10,922 bases of DNA from CAWCUZ01 sp963798795 (GCA_963798795.1 CAWCUZ010000004.1:1-10922), one strand, 5' to 3'. Shown: positions 1 through 6,622, counted from the first letter of the stretch. Numbers and translations: made by a program. Notes: a model not told the origin generated them from the letters alone.

Positions 1-209
1 TCGGCCGGCGCACAGTGGAACACGCCGACGGCGCGGCGCGTCGGCGTCAGCGTCCGCACGAACCGCTTCACCGATTCGTAGCTGGCGCCATAGCTGTACT
101 CCTCGACCAGGTCTTGCCACACGCGCTGCAGGCTCAGGCCGGCGTCGAGTTTCTCGGTGATCGCTGTCCGATAGGCGGCCGCGGCAAACCGCGGCGGGGT
201 CGTCGAACC

Positions 210-233
210 GGGGAACGTTTTGGCCGCATTTGA
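210..233. repeat. 24-nt repeat, copy 1 (inside istA)
   Basis: This 24-nt stretch, starting ggggaacgttttggccgcat, is repeated without mismatch at 321-344, 111 bp away, which is 37 codons, so both copies encode SNAAKTFPG in the same frame. A degenerate relative lies at 244-266 (ggcgaacacgttggccacat), and the core ggccgcattt returns outside the gene at 561-570. The distribution suggests transposase-binding sites embedded in the coding sequence. Confidence 0.75.
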
Positions 234-320
234 CGGGGAGCCGGCGAACACGTTGGCCACATGTGCGTCGTCCGTGTCGGTCCGCCCTGGGAGCGGTGTC
301 GGCGGCGACGGATCCGAGCC

Positions 321-344
321 GGGGAACGTTTTGGCCGCATTTGA
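321..344. repeat. 24-nt repeat, copy 2 (inside istA)
   Basis: Exact second copy of the repeat at 210-233, in the same orientation and the same reading frame of istA. It lies just downstream (in istA sense) of the frameshift site, so it is also useful for judging which frame is genuine: only the repaired frame reads both copies as SNAAKTFPG. Confidence 0.75.
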
Positions 345-631
345 TTGGCGCGCGCGGTCGGTACCGGCTGACGGTCTCACGCCGAACGCCCGTCTCCGCT
401 TCAATGCGGCGGTACGTCCAGCCGAGCTCGAGGAGGGCGAGAACTTGTTGCTTCTTCGGCATTTGCAGGTAATTGGCCATCGACATCCTTGAAGGCGGAA
501 ACCTTCAACGATGTCCGATCACCCCTACCTGCCGTGGCCGGCTTTCAGACGTTCCGCAGTGGCCGCATTTGCCCGTTCGCTAACACGCACGCGAGCGACA
601 AGCGCAGAAGACCTAAGCGGCGTAAACAAGA

Positions 632-653
632 ACGCCCGCGGTCAGGCGGGCGT
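632..653. other. GC-rich hairpin between IS end and first cassette gene
   Basis: acgcccgc (632-639) and gcgggcgt (646-653) are perfect inverted repeats separated by a 6-nt loop. There is no T-run on the plus-strand side. Lying about 20 bp before the first gene of the cassette, it could be a terminator remnant, an operator, or a translation-modulating leader structure. The rest of 481-673 shows no credible gene or promoter. Confidence 0.45.
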
Positions 654-673
654 CGAACATCGAGGCAAATGTG

Positions 674-874
674 ATGAACACGACCATAGTACGAGGACCC
701 GACCCGTCCGGTCAAGAAGACACCCAAACACACAATAGCGCGCTCCTCGCGGAGCTCCAGGCGATTCGGCGGGAGCAGGTGGCACTCCGCCGCGTGTTCG
801 ATGATTTTGCAGGGAGCTATTTGACCGCGCGGTTCCCATTCGGAAAGCCCACGGATCGATGGCCACGCCGATAA
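674..874 (+). CDS. small hypothetical protein, first gene of element cassette
   Basis: A 66-residue protein of unknown function. A GTG at 671 precedes the ATG at 674; the ATG is preferred because GAGG at 662-665 sits 8 nt before it. After a polar N-terminus (about residues 1-22), residues 23-40 (LLAELQAIRREQVALRRVF) form a likely amphipathic or coiled-coil helix, followed by a basic, proline-bearing end (FPFGKPTDRWPRR). No domain, membrane segment or cysteine motif is visible. The 3' end overlaps the next gene by 16 nt and the pair leads directly into the RepA-like ATPase gene, so it is probably an accessory protein of the integrated element, for example in replication or regulation. Function not assigned. 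Confidence 0.6.
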   Translation: MNTTIVRGPDPSGQEDTQTHNSALLAELQAIRREQVALRRVFDDFAGSYLTARFPFGKPTDRWPRR

Positions 875-1173
875 CTCCCGGGTCGGCGCCTGTGTTTGGG
901 CTTGACGGGCTCTCCGCTGCCACCGGCCTAGGACGTCGAGACGATGACCGCGCCGTCTCCGCGGCGAACATCCGGTTGGCGTGGCTCGCGGCGCTCCCCA
1001 ATCCGGCGAGCGATGCGTTGGCCCTGTTGGGCCTCCAGGTCGTCGAGGAACGGGATACGGCGCAGGCGCAGCGAGACGCGTCGCTCGACCTTCTTCATGC
1101 CGTCCTCGGGGAGTGTGGGCGACTCCGCGACGCGCTACGGCGGTTGCACGCGGCACGTCGGGAGGCCGCGTGA
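859..1173 (+). CDS. small hypothetical protein with helical C-terminus
   Basis: A 104-residue protein without a recognised family. The ATG at 859 lies within the 3' end of the preceding gene, and the stop overlaps the next gene's GTG by 4 nt (GTGA), signs of translational coupling. Residues 1-30 are glycine/alanine/proline-rich; from about residue 35 it is Ala/Leu-rich, and residues 60-104 (ERDTAQAQRDASLDLLHAVL onward) read as a coiled-coil helix with a basic end. No membrane span, no metal-binding motif. Because it immediately precedes the ATPase gene it may be its partner, but that is inference from position only. Start choice is moderately certain; no strong Shine-Dalgarno is visible. Confidence 0.6.
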   Translation: MATPITPGSAPVFGLDGLSAATGLGRRDDDRAVSAANIRLAWLAALPNPASDALALLGLQVVEERDTAQAQRDASLDLLHAVLGECGRLRDALRRLHAARREAA

Positions 1174-2459
1174 GGTTCACCGCTTCGCCCGGCGCGAGAA
1201 TCGAGCCCGATCCGGACCCAGTCGATCTCGGCCGGCGAGAGTTCACGGTCGTCAGTGATGGGCACTACCAGTTCGCGCTCCCGCTCTTCGGCATTCGCTT
1301 CGATGCCGATCGCTTGCGCTGGGACCATCACGAGCTCGTGGGCGAACTGGCCGTGTCCTGTGAGATTCCCGGCGCGAAGACCCTCGGCGATGGCTCACTG
1401 AGTCGGGCTAATTTTAATTTCTCGTCGCTGCGCACGCGTCAGGACTTAGCGAAGGTCCTCTGCTCCCGCAGTAATGCGCGCGATTTCGACTGGGCCGGAC
1501 TGCTGGAGGACCTGTGTGCGCGCGCGCTCGTGGCGGAGCGCACCGGCCACCCAAGCGTGCTCCTCCGCGAGGTCGAATGTCCCGATCCGGCCGGTCAGCA
1601 TCTCGACGTGCTCGGCCTGGCCTTGCCGCGGCACCATGCGGGGTTTTTGCACGGGCCTGGCGACACGCTGAAGAGCATGCTCACCTTGGCGATTGCGTGT
1701 GAACTCCAGCGCCAGGGCGAACGCGTGGGCTATGTCGATTGGGAACTAGACGCCTCTGACCATCGGCTTCGTCTGGGCCGGCTCTGCGGCGACGATCTGC
1801 CGGCGATTGTGTACATCAAGTGCGATCGCCCGTTAGTCGCGGAAGTGGACCGGATTCGCCGGCTCGCCGATGACGACGAATTGACGTATCTGATGTACGA
1901 CTCCGCCGCGTTCGCTGCCGACGGTCCCCCGGAAGCGGCCGAAGTCGCCGCTCGGTACTTTCGCGCGGTGCGCCAGATTAACCGAGGAAGTCTGCACGTT
2001 GCGCACGCCACGAAAGCGGAAGGGAACGACTCGACCATGCCCTTCGGCTCGGTGTTCTGGTTCAACGGCGCGCGCGCGACGTGGAGCGTCAGCCGCTCCG
2101 AAACGGGCGATCCGTCCACCGTCACGATCAGCGTCGCTAACAAGAAGGCCAACCTTGGCCCGCGGCGGCCCGCCGTCGGCTACGAGTTCGCGTTCCAGGG
2201 CGACCGGACCCATCTGCAACGTGTGGACGTTACCGACGTCGAAGATTTGGCCGCCCGACTCCCGATCCGTCAGCGCGTGGCCGCGTTGCTTCGTCGCGGA
2301 CCGATGAGCATCGCGGAGTTGTCCGCCGCGCTCGAGGCCCGGGAAGACAGCGTCCGAAAAGCCGTTGAGCGCCCGGCTGCGAGAGGCCAATTCTTCACGC
2401 GAGTCCCGAGCGCCGATGGGTCGATTCGGTTTGGACTGCTGCACGGAGGCCGGTTGTGA
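1170..2459 (+). CDS. RepA/AAA_25-like ATPase with C-terminal winged helix
   Basis: A 429-residue RecA-fold ATPase of the type found in integrated and plasmid-like elements, probably for element replication. The GTG at 1170 is chosen because gggagg (1160-1165) sits 4 nt upstream and it overlaps the previous stop as GTGA; a longer upstream frame exists but would overlap two genes. Residues 162-169 (GPGDTLKS) are a Walker A of the degenerate GxxxxxKS form; residues 238-245 (LTYLMYDS) are the Walker B strand ending in an acidic residue. A later strand (GSLHVAHATKAEGNDSTMPF) has the sensor-like His/Lys region common in RepA/AAA_25 proteins. The last ~70 residues (RQRVAALLRRGPMSIAELSA) look like a winged helix. 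The N-terminal ~150 residues are unassigned. Could also be a DnaB-like or RadA-like loader; family level is fairly sure, role is inferred. Confidence 0.72.
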   Translation: MRFTASPGARIEPDPDPVDLGRREFTVVSDGHYQFALPLFGIRFDADRLRWDHHELVGELAVSCEIPGAKTLGDGSLSRANFNFSSLRTRQDLAKVLCSRSNARDFDWAGLLEDLCARALVAERTGHPSVLLREVECPDPAGQHLDVLGLALPRHHAGFLHGPGDTLKSMLTLAIACELQRQGERVGYVDWELDASDHRLRLGRLCGDDLPAIVYIKCDRPLVAEVDRIRRLADDDELTYLMYDSAAFAADGPPEAAEVAARYFRAVRQINRGSLHVAHATKAEGNDSTMPFGSVFWFNGARATWSVSRSETGDPSTVTISVANKKANLGPRRPAVGYEFAFQGDRTHLQRVDVTDVEDLAARLPIRQRVAALLRRGPMSIAELSAALEAREDSVRKAVERPAARGQFFTRVPSADGSIRFGLLHGGRL

Positions 2460-2752
2460 TTGGACGGGTGTCCAGGACAGACCAGACAGGCGTACAGGAC
2501 AGACAGGGGATCTCTATATCCCCTGTCCTGTCCAACACCCAAGATCTCAGGTGTCCAACCTCGCACCGGCGCGTAAACGCCTCCGACTCGCTGTGCTGTC
2601 CGAAGTGCGGCGAGAGCCGACTGCTCGAATGGGATGCGGTCGCGGCCCAGCACGTCTGTGTCGTGTGTGCGCACGTCTGGCCGGCCGTTCGCCGCGACGG
2701 CCCGCACCCGGCCGCGGGCACGGAGCCGATCGCCGAAGGGAAGGGCGCATGA
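2456..2752 (+). CDS. small zinc-ribbon protein
   Basis: A 98-residue protein with a four-cysteine zinc ribbon: CPKC at residues 48-51 and CVVC at 68-71, spaced by 16 residues, followed by a tryptophan. Such ribbons bind DNA, RNA or protein. The only in-frame start seen is GTG at 2456, which overlaps the ATPase stop by 4 nt. The first ~45 residues are low-complexity (TDQTGVQDRQG and similar) and are encoded by the GACAG repeat/hairpin, so this part may be dictated by a DNA site rather than by protein function; translation could instead start later at a non-standard codon. Its stop overlaps the next gene's ATG by 4 nt. No specific function recognised. Confidence 0.6.
   Translation: MIGRVSRTDQTGVQDRQGISISPVLSNTQDLRCPTSHRRVNASDSLCCPKCGESRLLEWDAVAAQHVCVVCAHVWPAVRRDGPHPAAGTEPIAEGKGA
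2472..2533. repeat. GACAG repeat array forming a long imperfect hairpin (candidate origin/iteron site)
   Basis: GACAG occurs directly at 2476, 2485, 2498 and 2502, and inverted (CTGTC) at 2523 and 2528. The arms 2497-2511 (ggacagacaggggat) and 2518-2533 (atcccctgtcctgtcc) pair over 15 bp with one bulged base and a 6-nt loop. ggtgtcc flanks the block at 2467-2473 and 2550-2556. The array starts a dozen bases after the end of the RepA-like ATPase gene. Iteron-like repeats next to a replication ATPase suggest its binding site or an origin; an RNA hairpin controlling downstream translation is an alternative. Confidence 0.6.
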
Positions 2753-3000
2753 AGCGAGCGACGCTGTCATCATGTTCCGACCGGCCGGCCGTGTCGCCGG
2801 CAAGCCCCCTCGATCCGTCGACGCCCTTCGAGGAACTGCCGGAATTTCTCTCTCCGGACGAGTTCCGGCAACACGTACGGATCAGTCGCAGCACGATGTA
2901 CGACTTGCTTCGGCGTGACGAAGTGCAGCACGTTCGATTCGGCCGCACCATTCGCATTCCAAAGGCGGTCCTGTCCGCCATGCGACGGGGTGTAGAGTAA
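2749..3000 (+). CDS. excisionase-like HTH DNA-binding protein
   Basis: An 83-residue protein with a MerR-like/excisionase helix-turn-helix of the HTH_17 type. Residues ~32-80 give the hallmark pattern: FLSPDEFRQHVRISRSTMYD, then LLRRDEVQHVRFGRTIRIPK, then a short helix, i.e. HTH, wing with the basic FGRTIRIP strand, and the recognition-site end. The N-terminal ~30 residues are a Ser/Pro-rich linker. The ATG at 2749 overlaps the previous stop (ATGA) and has gaagggaaggg just upstream. It sits 6 bp before the integrase, the classical place for an excisionase/recombination directionality factor that bends DNA at the attachment site to favour excision; it could also regulate the cassette promoter. 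Confidence 0.78.
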   Translation: MKRATLSSCSDRPAVSPASPLDPSTPFEELPEFLSPDEFRQHVRISRSTMYDLLRRDEVQHVRFGRTIRIPKAVLSAMRRGVE

Positions 3001-3006
3001 CGCCCG

Positions 3007-4188
3007 ATGCGGGGCAGCATCCGGCAACGTTCGTCTGGTTCCTGGCGGCTCACGCTGGAATTTGGCTACGTCCGTGATGCGGCGACGGGCAAGACGCGAC
3101 GCCTCCAGAAGTTCGTGACCGTGCGCGGCACGAAGCGCGATGCCGAACGCAAACTTAACGAGCTGACGTCGGACGTCCAGCAAGGGACCTTTGTCGCCCC
3201 GGACAAGCGCACCGTGGGCCAGTGGCTCGATGACTGGCTTGATCTGGCGATCAAACCGCCCAGGCGCACTCACCGGGCGTACAACGTACCGGTCGGTCGT
3301 CACCCTTCACCTGAAGCCGGCGATAGGCGATCGGCGGCTGCAAGGCTTGCGCCCCGTGGATATTGAATCCTTTCTCGCGTCGAAAGCGGACCTCGCGCCG
3401 GCGACTGTCGAGAAGATCTTCACCGTCCTCGGTAGCGCGCTCAAAGCCGCCGTCAAGAATCAGCTTCTCGCGCGCAACGTCGCAGCGCTGGTGAGCAACC
3501 GGCCGCACGCGCCTGAGGGCCATCCGGCGGCCGTGGCGAACTGCTGGACGGCAGACGAGGCCGCTGCGTTTCTCCGCGCCGCGCGGGAGGCAGGGCCGCA
3601 GCCGGCGGCCCTCTGGAGCTTGGCGCTTGATTCTGGGATGCGAAAGTCCGAACTGGCCGGCCTTAAATGGTCGGACGCGGATTTCGCCCGAGGCCACGTT
3701 CTGGTCAGCCGGCAATTGCTCAAGGGCGGGCGTGAGCCGGTATTCGTGCCCACGAAGGGCAAACGCGCCCGGACGATTGAGCTCGCCCCGGAGACATTGA
3801 ATCTGCTGAAGGCTCATAAGGCGCACCAGGCCGCCCACAAGCTGCGGCACCGGGCCCGATACCACGATCTCGGCCTGATCTTCGCCAAGGAGTGGTCAGA
3901 CGCTGGGCGCCGGCATGACGTATCGGAACGCCGATCGCCGTCAACAACATCGGGGAGCGGGAGTTCGCCGCGATTGTGCGTGCGGCCGGTGTTCGTCGGA
4001 TTTCGATTCACGGCCTACGGCATACGTGCGCGACGTTGCTCCTCTCTGCCGGGGTAGCGCCGCATGTAGTCCGTGACCGACTTGGTCACAAGGACATCGA
4101 AACGACGCTCACGATTTACGCGCACTGTCTGCCGGGGCAGCAGGGGGATGCGGCTCGGCGGCTGGGGGCATTGCTCTACGGACGTTGA
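3007..4188 (+). pseudogene. tyrosine-recombinase (phage-type) integrase, broken by two frameshifts
   Basis: Site-specific recombinase expected to insert and excise the element at the tRNA-Leu. The frame starting at 3007 (MRGSIRQRSSGSWRLTLEFG, an N-terminal arm-type/AP2-like domain, then a SAM-like core-binding start WLDDWLDLAIKPPRR) breaks at about 3280-3284; the next frame carries LKPAIGDRRLQGLRPVDIES and the catalytic box I arginine in DSGMRKSEL (codon 3641) plus TKGKRAR; a second break at about 3922-3924 returns to the first frame with HGLRH (4009-4023), LGHKDIETT and the nucleophile tyrosine in TIYAH (codon 4117). The shifts are +1 (or -2) and -1, net zero, and all catalytic residues are kept. 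Repaired length ~393 residues, normal for the family. As given it is not translatable; sequencing error is plausible. Confidence 0.85.
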
Positions 4189-4192
4189 GACT

Positions 4193-4212
4193 TGGTGGAC
4201 AAATGGTGGACA
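4193..4212. repeat. tandem 9-nt repeat between integrase and tRNA
   Basis: tggtggaca occurs at 4193-4201 and 4204-4212, with starts 11 bp apart, about one helical turn, in the same orientation. It lies between the integrase stop and the tRNA 3' end, where integrase arm-type or excisionase sites are expected. Function inferred from position only. Confidence 0.4.
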
Positions 4213-4266
4213 TCTGGCGGGAGCCCAAAAAGAAAACGGTCCGAAAAATGGGCCCCTTCTGTGTTG

Positions 4267-4290
4267 TGGTGCGGAAGGGGGGATTCGAAC
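4267..4290. other. probable attachment site (attR/attL core) in tRNA-Leu 3' half
   Basis: The integrase gene ends about 80 bp from, and reads toward, the 3' end of the tRNA-Leu. Tyrosine integrases of this kind commonly recombine in the tRNA 3' half (T-loop to CCA end), which the element rebuilds on insertion. The T-arm/acceptor segment here is thus the likely core. No second copy of this segment occurs elsewhere in the window, so the other junction must lie left of position 1. Confidence 0.55.
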
Positions 4291-4353
4291 CCCCACGCTC
4301 TTGCGAGCGCCAGCCCCTCAAGCTGGTGCGTCTGCCAGTTCCGCCACTTCCGC
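4267..4353 (-). tRNA. tRNA-Leu (anticodon GAG), CCA encoded
   Basis: On the minus strand the gene runs from 4353 to 4270, with the CCA end encoded at 4269-4267. The acceptor stem GCGGAAG pairs with CTTCCGC (7 bp). The anticodon stem CCAGC/GCTGG encloses the loop TTGAGGG, giving anticodon GAG, which reads CUC and CUU leucine codons. A long variable arm (GCTCGCAAGAGC) marks it as a class II tRNA, as expected for leucine, and the T-arm is GGGGG-TTCGAAT-CCCCC. Total 84 nt without CCA. It is the insertion target of the adjacent element, which appears to have left the tRNA intact. Confidence 0.93.
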
Positions 4354-4408
4354 GATGGGGGCCGAGTGAATGTCCCCGGCCGCGCGGGCGGCGGCCAGGT
4401 CCGTTCCA

Positions 4409-4414
4409 AGTATA
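4409..4414 (-). promoter_or_regulatory. candidate -10 box for tRNA-Leu
   Basis: On the minus strand TATACT sits about 55 bp before the tRNA 5' end, within an otherwise very GC-rich spacer. No convincing -35 hexamer is found 16-18 bp upstream, so this is a weak call from the -10 match and position. The remainder of 4354-4550 shows no gene. Confidence 0.35.
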
Positions 4415-4550
4415 TGACAGACCACCGCGTCGCTCGGGTCCGCGAACGTTCCGCGCGTCGCGACGCGGCGACGAGTGCGCCCGCCCGCGTGTCGAGCGTG
4501 AGATGGTGCGCGATGGTGCGGTCGCGCGCGGGTCACGCATGGCCTCCCCT

Positions 4551-5186
4551 CTACAGCGACAGCGTGAGGGCGCCGGTGGCCATGAGCGCCGACGCCCAGA
4601 TCAAATCGACGTTGAACCACGCGCGGCGGAGCAGCCCCACGCCAAGCTTCTCGAAGACGAGGAGCGCGACGCACGCCGTGACGACCAAGTAGCCCGCGGC
4701 GTGCAGAGCAGTCGCCGCCACGGCCGCCCCGGCGCTGGCGCCAGGCATCATGTGATGCGCGTGTTCGCCGCCGGCCATCGTCATCCCGACGAAGACCGGC
4801 ACCACCATGAGGCCGGCGCCGTGCGCCGAGGCCATCAGGAACGACCAGAGGGTGAGCCCGCCCATGCCGACCCGCATGCTCGCCCAGCGCGGATGGCGGT
4901 GGCGGACCAACCGCATCGCGCCGAGCGAGACGAGAGCGCCGGCAACCGGCCACCGCAGGCTGCCGATCGGCACGACCGCGCCGACAGCCCACGCCGCCAT
5001 GACGGCCGCGGCGACCGCGAGCGCGTGGCCCACCCCGAGCGGAAGCAGCGCGCGGATCACCGCGCCGCGCCGGCGCTCCTGCATGCCGAGCGCGACCGCG
5101 AACAGCCAGCCCATCCCCGGATTGATGCCGTGAAACGCGCCGAGCGCCACCAGCATCGCCCACGACGTCGTCAGATGGTTTGTCAT
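4551..5186 (-). CDS. polytopic membrane protein, His-containing, next to methanethiol oxidase
   Basis: A 211-residue hydrophobic protein with about six predicted membrane helices (roughly residues 8-35, 45-73, 77-95, 110-137, 150-178, 188-211). Helix 1 contains the motif FHGINPGMGW; further polar residues sit within or next to helices (GVGHALA, ASAHGAG, GGEHAHHMMP), a pattern reminiscent of NicO/HupE/UreH-type metal transporters or TauE/SafE-type exporters, though none is matched well enough to name. The ATG at 5186 lies 8 nt after the oxidase stop and has gaggtg upstream, so the two are surely co-transcribed. It could supply copper to the oxidase or export a sulfur product; both are inferences. 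The family is otherwise uncharacterised as far as I can tell. Confidence 0.7.
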   Translation of the reverse strand: MTNHLTTSWAMLVALGAFHGINPGMGWLFAVALGMQERRRGAVIRALLPLGVGHALAVAAAVMAAWAVGAVVPIGSLRWPVAGALVSLGAMRLVRHRHPRWASMRVGMGGLTLWSFLMASAHGAGLMVVPVFVGMTMAGGEHAHHMMPGASAGAAVAATALHAAGYLVVTACVALLVFEKLGVGLLRRAWFNVDLIWASALMATGALTLSL

Positions 5187-5194
5187 CCCGCACC

Positions 5195-6598
5195 TCAGGC
5201 GAAGCAGTAGGAGTCAGAGCTCGCGTCGCCGCCCTCCAGATGGACCTGGTGCGGCCGCATGCCGTCGAACTCGACGAACAGGCGCGGATCGAGCTCGATG
5301 CCGCCCGTGGGGGAGGCGTCCACCTCGGCCAGCCAGCCCCGGATTCCGTCGGGATAGAACTGCTCGTCCCAGGTGCGGTAGAGCGAGTTCGTGACGTACA
5401 CGCGCCGCCCGTCGCGGCTGATCTCGACCATCTGCGGCGCGCCGTTGAGCGGGCGGTCGGGGTGCGTCGGATGCGCCTGGCGGCGTGCCATGCCGCCCAG
5501 CTTCACCGATCCGGTCTCGACGGGGTTGAAGGGATCCGAGACGTCGTACTGCTTCAGCTCCCCGGTTCCCCAGCACGAGACATACAGAAAGCGATCGTCG
5601 AGCGAGAGGTTGAGGTCGGTCACGAATGGCGGGACCACGCCGAAGCCTTTCAACACCGGCGGCAGATCGGCGACGTCGGCCGGTTCGGCCGGGATCTCGA
5701 TGACCTTGCGGACCCGCCACGGCGCCTGCTTGCCGCGCCCCTCGCGATGCCACACCCAGACCGAAGAGGACAGATCCTTCAGGCTGGTGACGACGCCGGC
5801 GAACCCGTAGGCTTCGGTCGGATCGTGCGCGGGCCGCAGCTCGAGCACCATCTGGTGCTCAGGTCCCAATTCCAGCTTCTGAAGATGGCGTCTGGTGTGC
5901 AGATCCCACACGTGCAACGCGTTGCCGTACTTGCCGCCGAGCAGCAGATCGGGGTTGACGCCGTTCTCGACCATCGCCGGCGTGCCCCACTCGCTGGTGA
6001 TCATCGTGTCCTGTCCGAGGTGCCACCAGAAGTCGTAGGAGAAGTACTGGGGTCCGCGGTCGCGTTCCCATCTGCCTTTGATCTCGAACGTCTCCGGGTC
6101 GAGGACGAAAATCCCGCCAGGACCGTTGCCGTCGGCGTCGCCAAGGGCGTTGACATAGATGCCGTCGGGACCGCAATGGGCCGTGTGCGGCCGGCTGTAG
6201 CCGGTCTTGCCGATGACCTCGGCGGCGTCGATGACCTTGACGAGCCGGGGACTCCGGGGGTCGGGCTGCGTATCGAGGATGTGGATGCGGGACGAGCGCA
6301 TGCCCGGCACGACCAGGTAGCGGCGCTGCATGTGCGGATGCGAGGAATACGGGCACAGACAGGAGCTGCACGCGTTCCACCCGAAATGGTGCAGCTCGTC
6401 GCCGGTGCCTGGCATGACGACGCGTTCGATCGGCGCGCCATAACGGGGCGACTCGGGATCCAGATCGAGCACGGCCATCGCGTCGGCGGCCTCCGGATCC
6501 GGGTTGAGCAGGGCGACGTAGGCCAGTGTCTCCCGAGCGGCCTGCATGGCCATCGTGGGCGACGGATAGAAGCTCTGGTCGGGCAGAAGTTGCGGCAT
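5195..6598 (-). CDS. mtoX: methanethiol oxidase / selenium-binding protein (SELENBP1) family
   Basis: A 467-residue beta-propeller close in length to human SELENBP1 (472). The family oxidises methanethiol with O2 and water to formaldehyde, H2S and H2O2 and is copper-dependent. Visible signatures: HHFGWNACSSC (residues 70-80, with the CSSC cysteines), SRIHILDTQPDPRSP, RPHTAHC (136-142), LGDADGNGPGG, ETFEIKGRWE, LSLDDRFLYVSCWGTG, the late NGAPQMVEISRDGRRVYVTN and LYRTWDEQFYPDGIRG. Conserved histidines in the HH, HTAHC and MRPHQVH segments are likely metal ligands. The ATG at 6598 is chosen for the gggagg 8 nt upstream; an upstream extension of the frame has no such signal. No signal peptide, so probably cytoplasmic, unlike the exported Hyphomicrobium enzyme. 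The C-terminus reads GGDASSDSYCFA, with alanine where human has cysteine in GGDCSSD. Symbol is by family, not proven activity. Confidence 0.88.
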   Translation of the reverse strand: MPQLLPDQSFYPSPTMAMQAARETLAYVALLNPDPEAADAMAVLDLDPESPRYGAPIERVVMPGTGDELHHFGWNACSSCLCPYSSHPHMQRRYLVVPGMRSSRIHILDTQPDPRSPRLVKVIDAAEVIGKTGYSRPHTAHCGPDGIYVNALGDADGNGPGGIFVLDPETFEIKGRWERDRGPQYFSYDFWWHLGQDTMITSEWGTPAMVENGVNPDLLLGGKYGNALHVWDLHTRRHLQKLELGPEHQMVLELRPAHDPTEAYGFAGVVTSLKDLSSSVWVWHREGRGKQAPWRVRKVIEIPAEPADVADLPPVLKGFGVVPPFVTDLNLSLDDRFLYVSCWGTGELKQYDVSDPFNPVETGSVKLGGMARRQAHPTHPDRPLNGAPQMVEISRDGRRVYVTNSLYRTWDEQFYPDGIRGWLAEVDASPTGGIELDPRLFVEFDGMRPHQVHLEGGDASSDSYCFA

Positions 6599-6606
6599 CG
6601 TGGGTT

Positions 6607-6612
6607 CCTCCC
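6607..6612 (-). promoter_or_regulatory. ribosome binding site of the methanethiol oxidase gene
   Basis: GGGAGG on the minus strand, 8 nt before the ATG at 6598. It decides between that start and longer in-frame alternatives further upstream. Confidence 0.7.
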
Positions 6613-6622
6613 TGGTTCTCAG

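Larger units (their letters stand above)
1..480 (-). pseudogene. istA: IS21-like transposase IstA, N-terminal part, frameshifted and cut by window edge
   Basis: IstA is the DDE transposase that, with the ATPase IstB, moves IS21 elements. From the ATG at 478-480 the frame gives MANYLQMPKKQQVLALLELG followed by a helix-turn-helix of the form WTYRRIEAETGVRRETVSRY, typical of the IstA N-terminus. Right after VSRY (about 359-363) the frame breaks: dropping one base restores a long open frame with DRARQSNAAKTFPGS, then AAAYRTAITEKLDAG, QRVWQDLVEEYSYG and SYESVKRFVRTL, running to the window edge just before the catalytic core. The break is one extra base, possibly a doubled C. Either the copy is dead or the base is a sequencing error. 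No DDE residues are inside the window. Family call is from recognised sequence pattern. Confidence 0.78.
1..585 (-). mobile_element. IS21-family insertion sequence, one end (partial)
   Basis: The stretch carries the start of an IS21-type istA reading leftward and about 105 bp of non-coding end sequence upstream of it. Read on the minus strand the outer end begins TGTTAGCGAACGGGCAAATG near 585, with the TG-start usual for this family. The motif ggccgcattt recurs at 561-570 and inside istA at 223-232 and 334-343, as expected of the repeated transposase-binding sites near IS21 ends. The rest of istA, istB and the other end lie left of the window, so the target duplication cannot be checked. The exact boundary at 585 is inferred from the terminal motif. 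Confidence 0.7.

Noticed and set aside
210..344. Repeats considered as a CRISPR array
   Set aside because: Only two exact copies, unequal spacing, in frame inside a transposase gene, and no cas genes.
981..1169. Upstream extension of the ATPase gene
   Set aside because: It would lie on top of the preceding small gene; the GTG at 1170 has a good ribosome site and a 4-nt overlap like the other junctions.
545..1246. Minus-strand open frame of 233 codons across the small genes
   Set aside because: Arg/Pro-rich composition typical of a shadow, and it runs across the IS end, a hairpin and three plus-strand genes with overlapping start/stop signals.
4318..5193. Minus-strand open frame of 291 codons covering the membrane-protein region
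   Set aside because: It is a frame-shifted shadow of the membrane protein and runs into the tRNA.
4185..5210. Plus-strand open frame of 341 codons through the tRNA
   Set aside because: It crosses the tRNA gene and has Arg/His-rich shadow composition.
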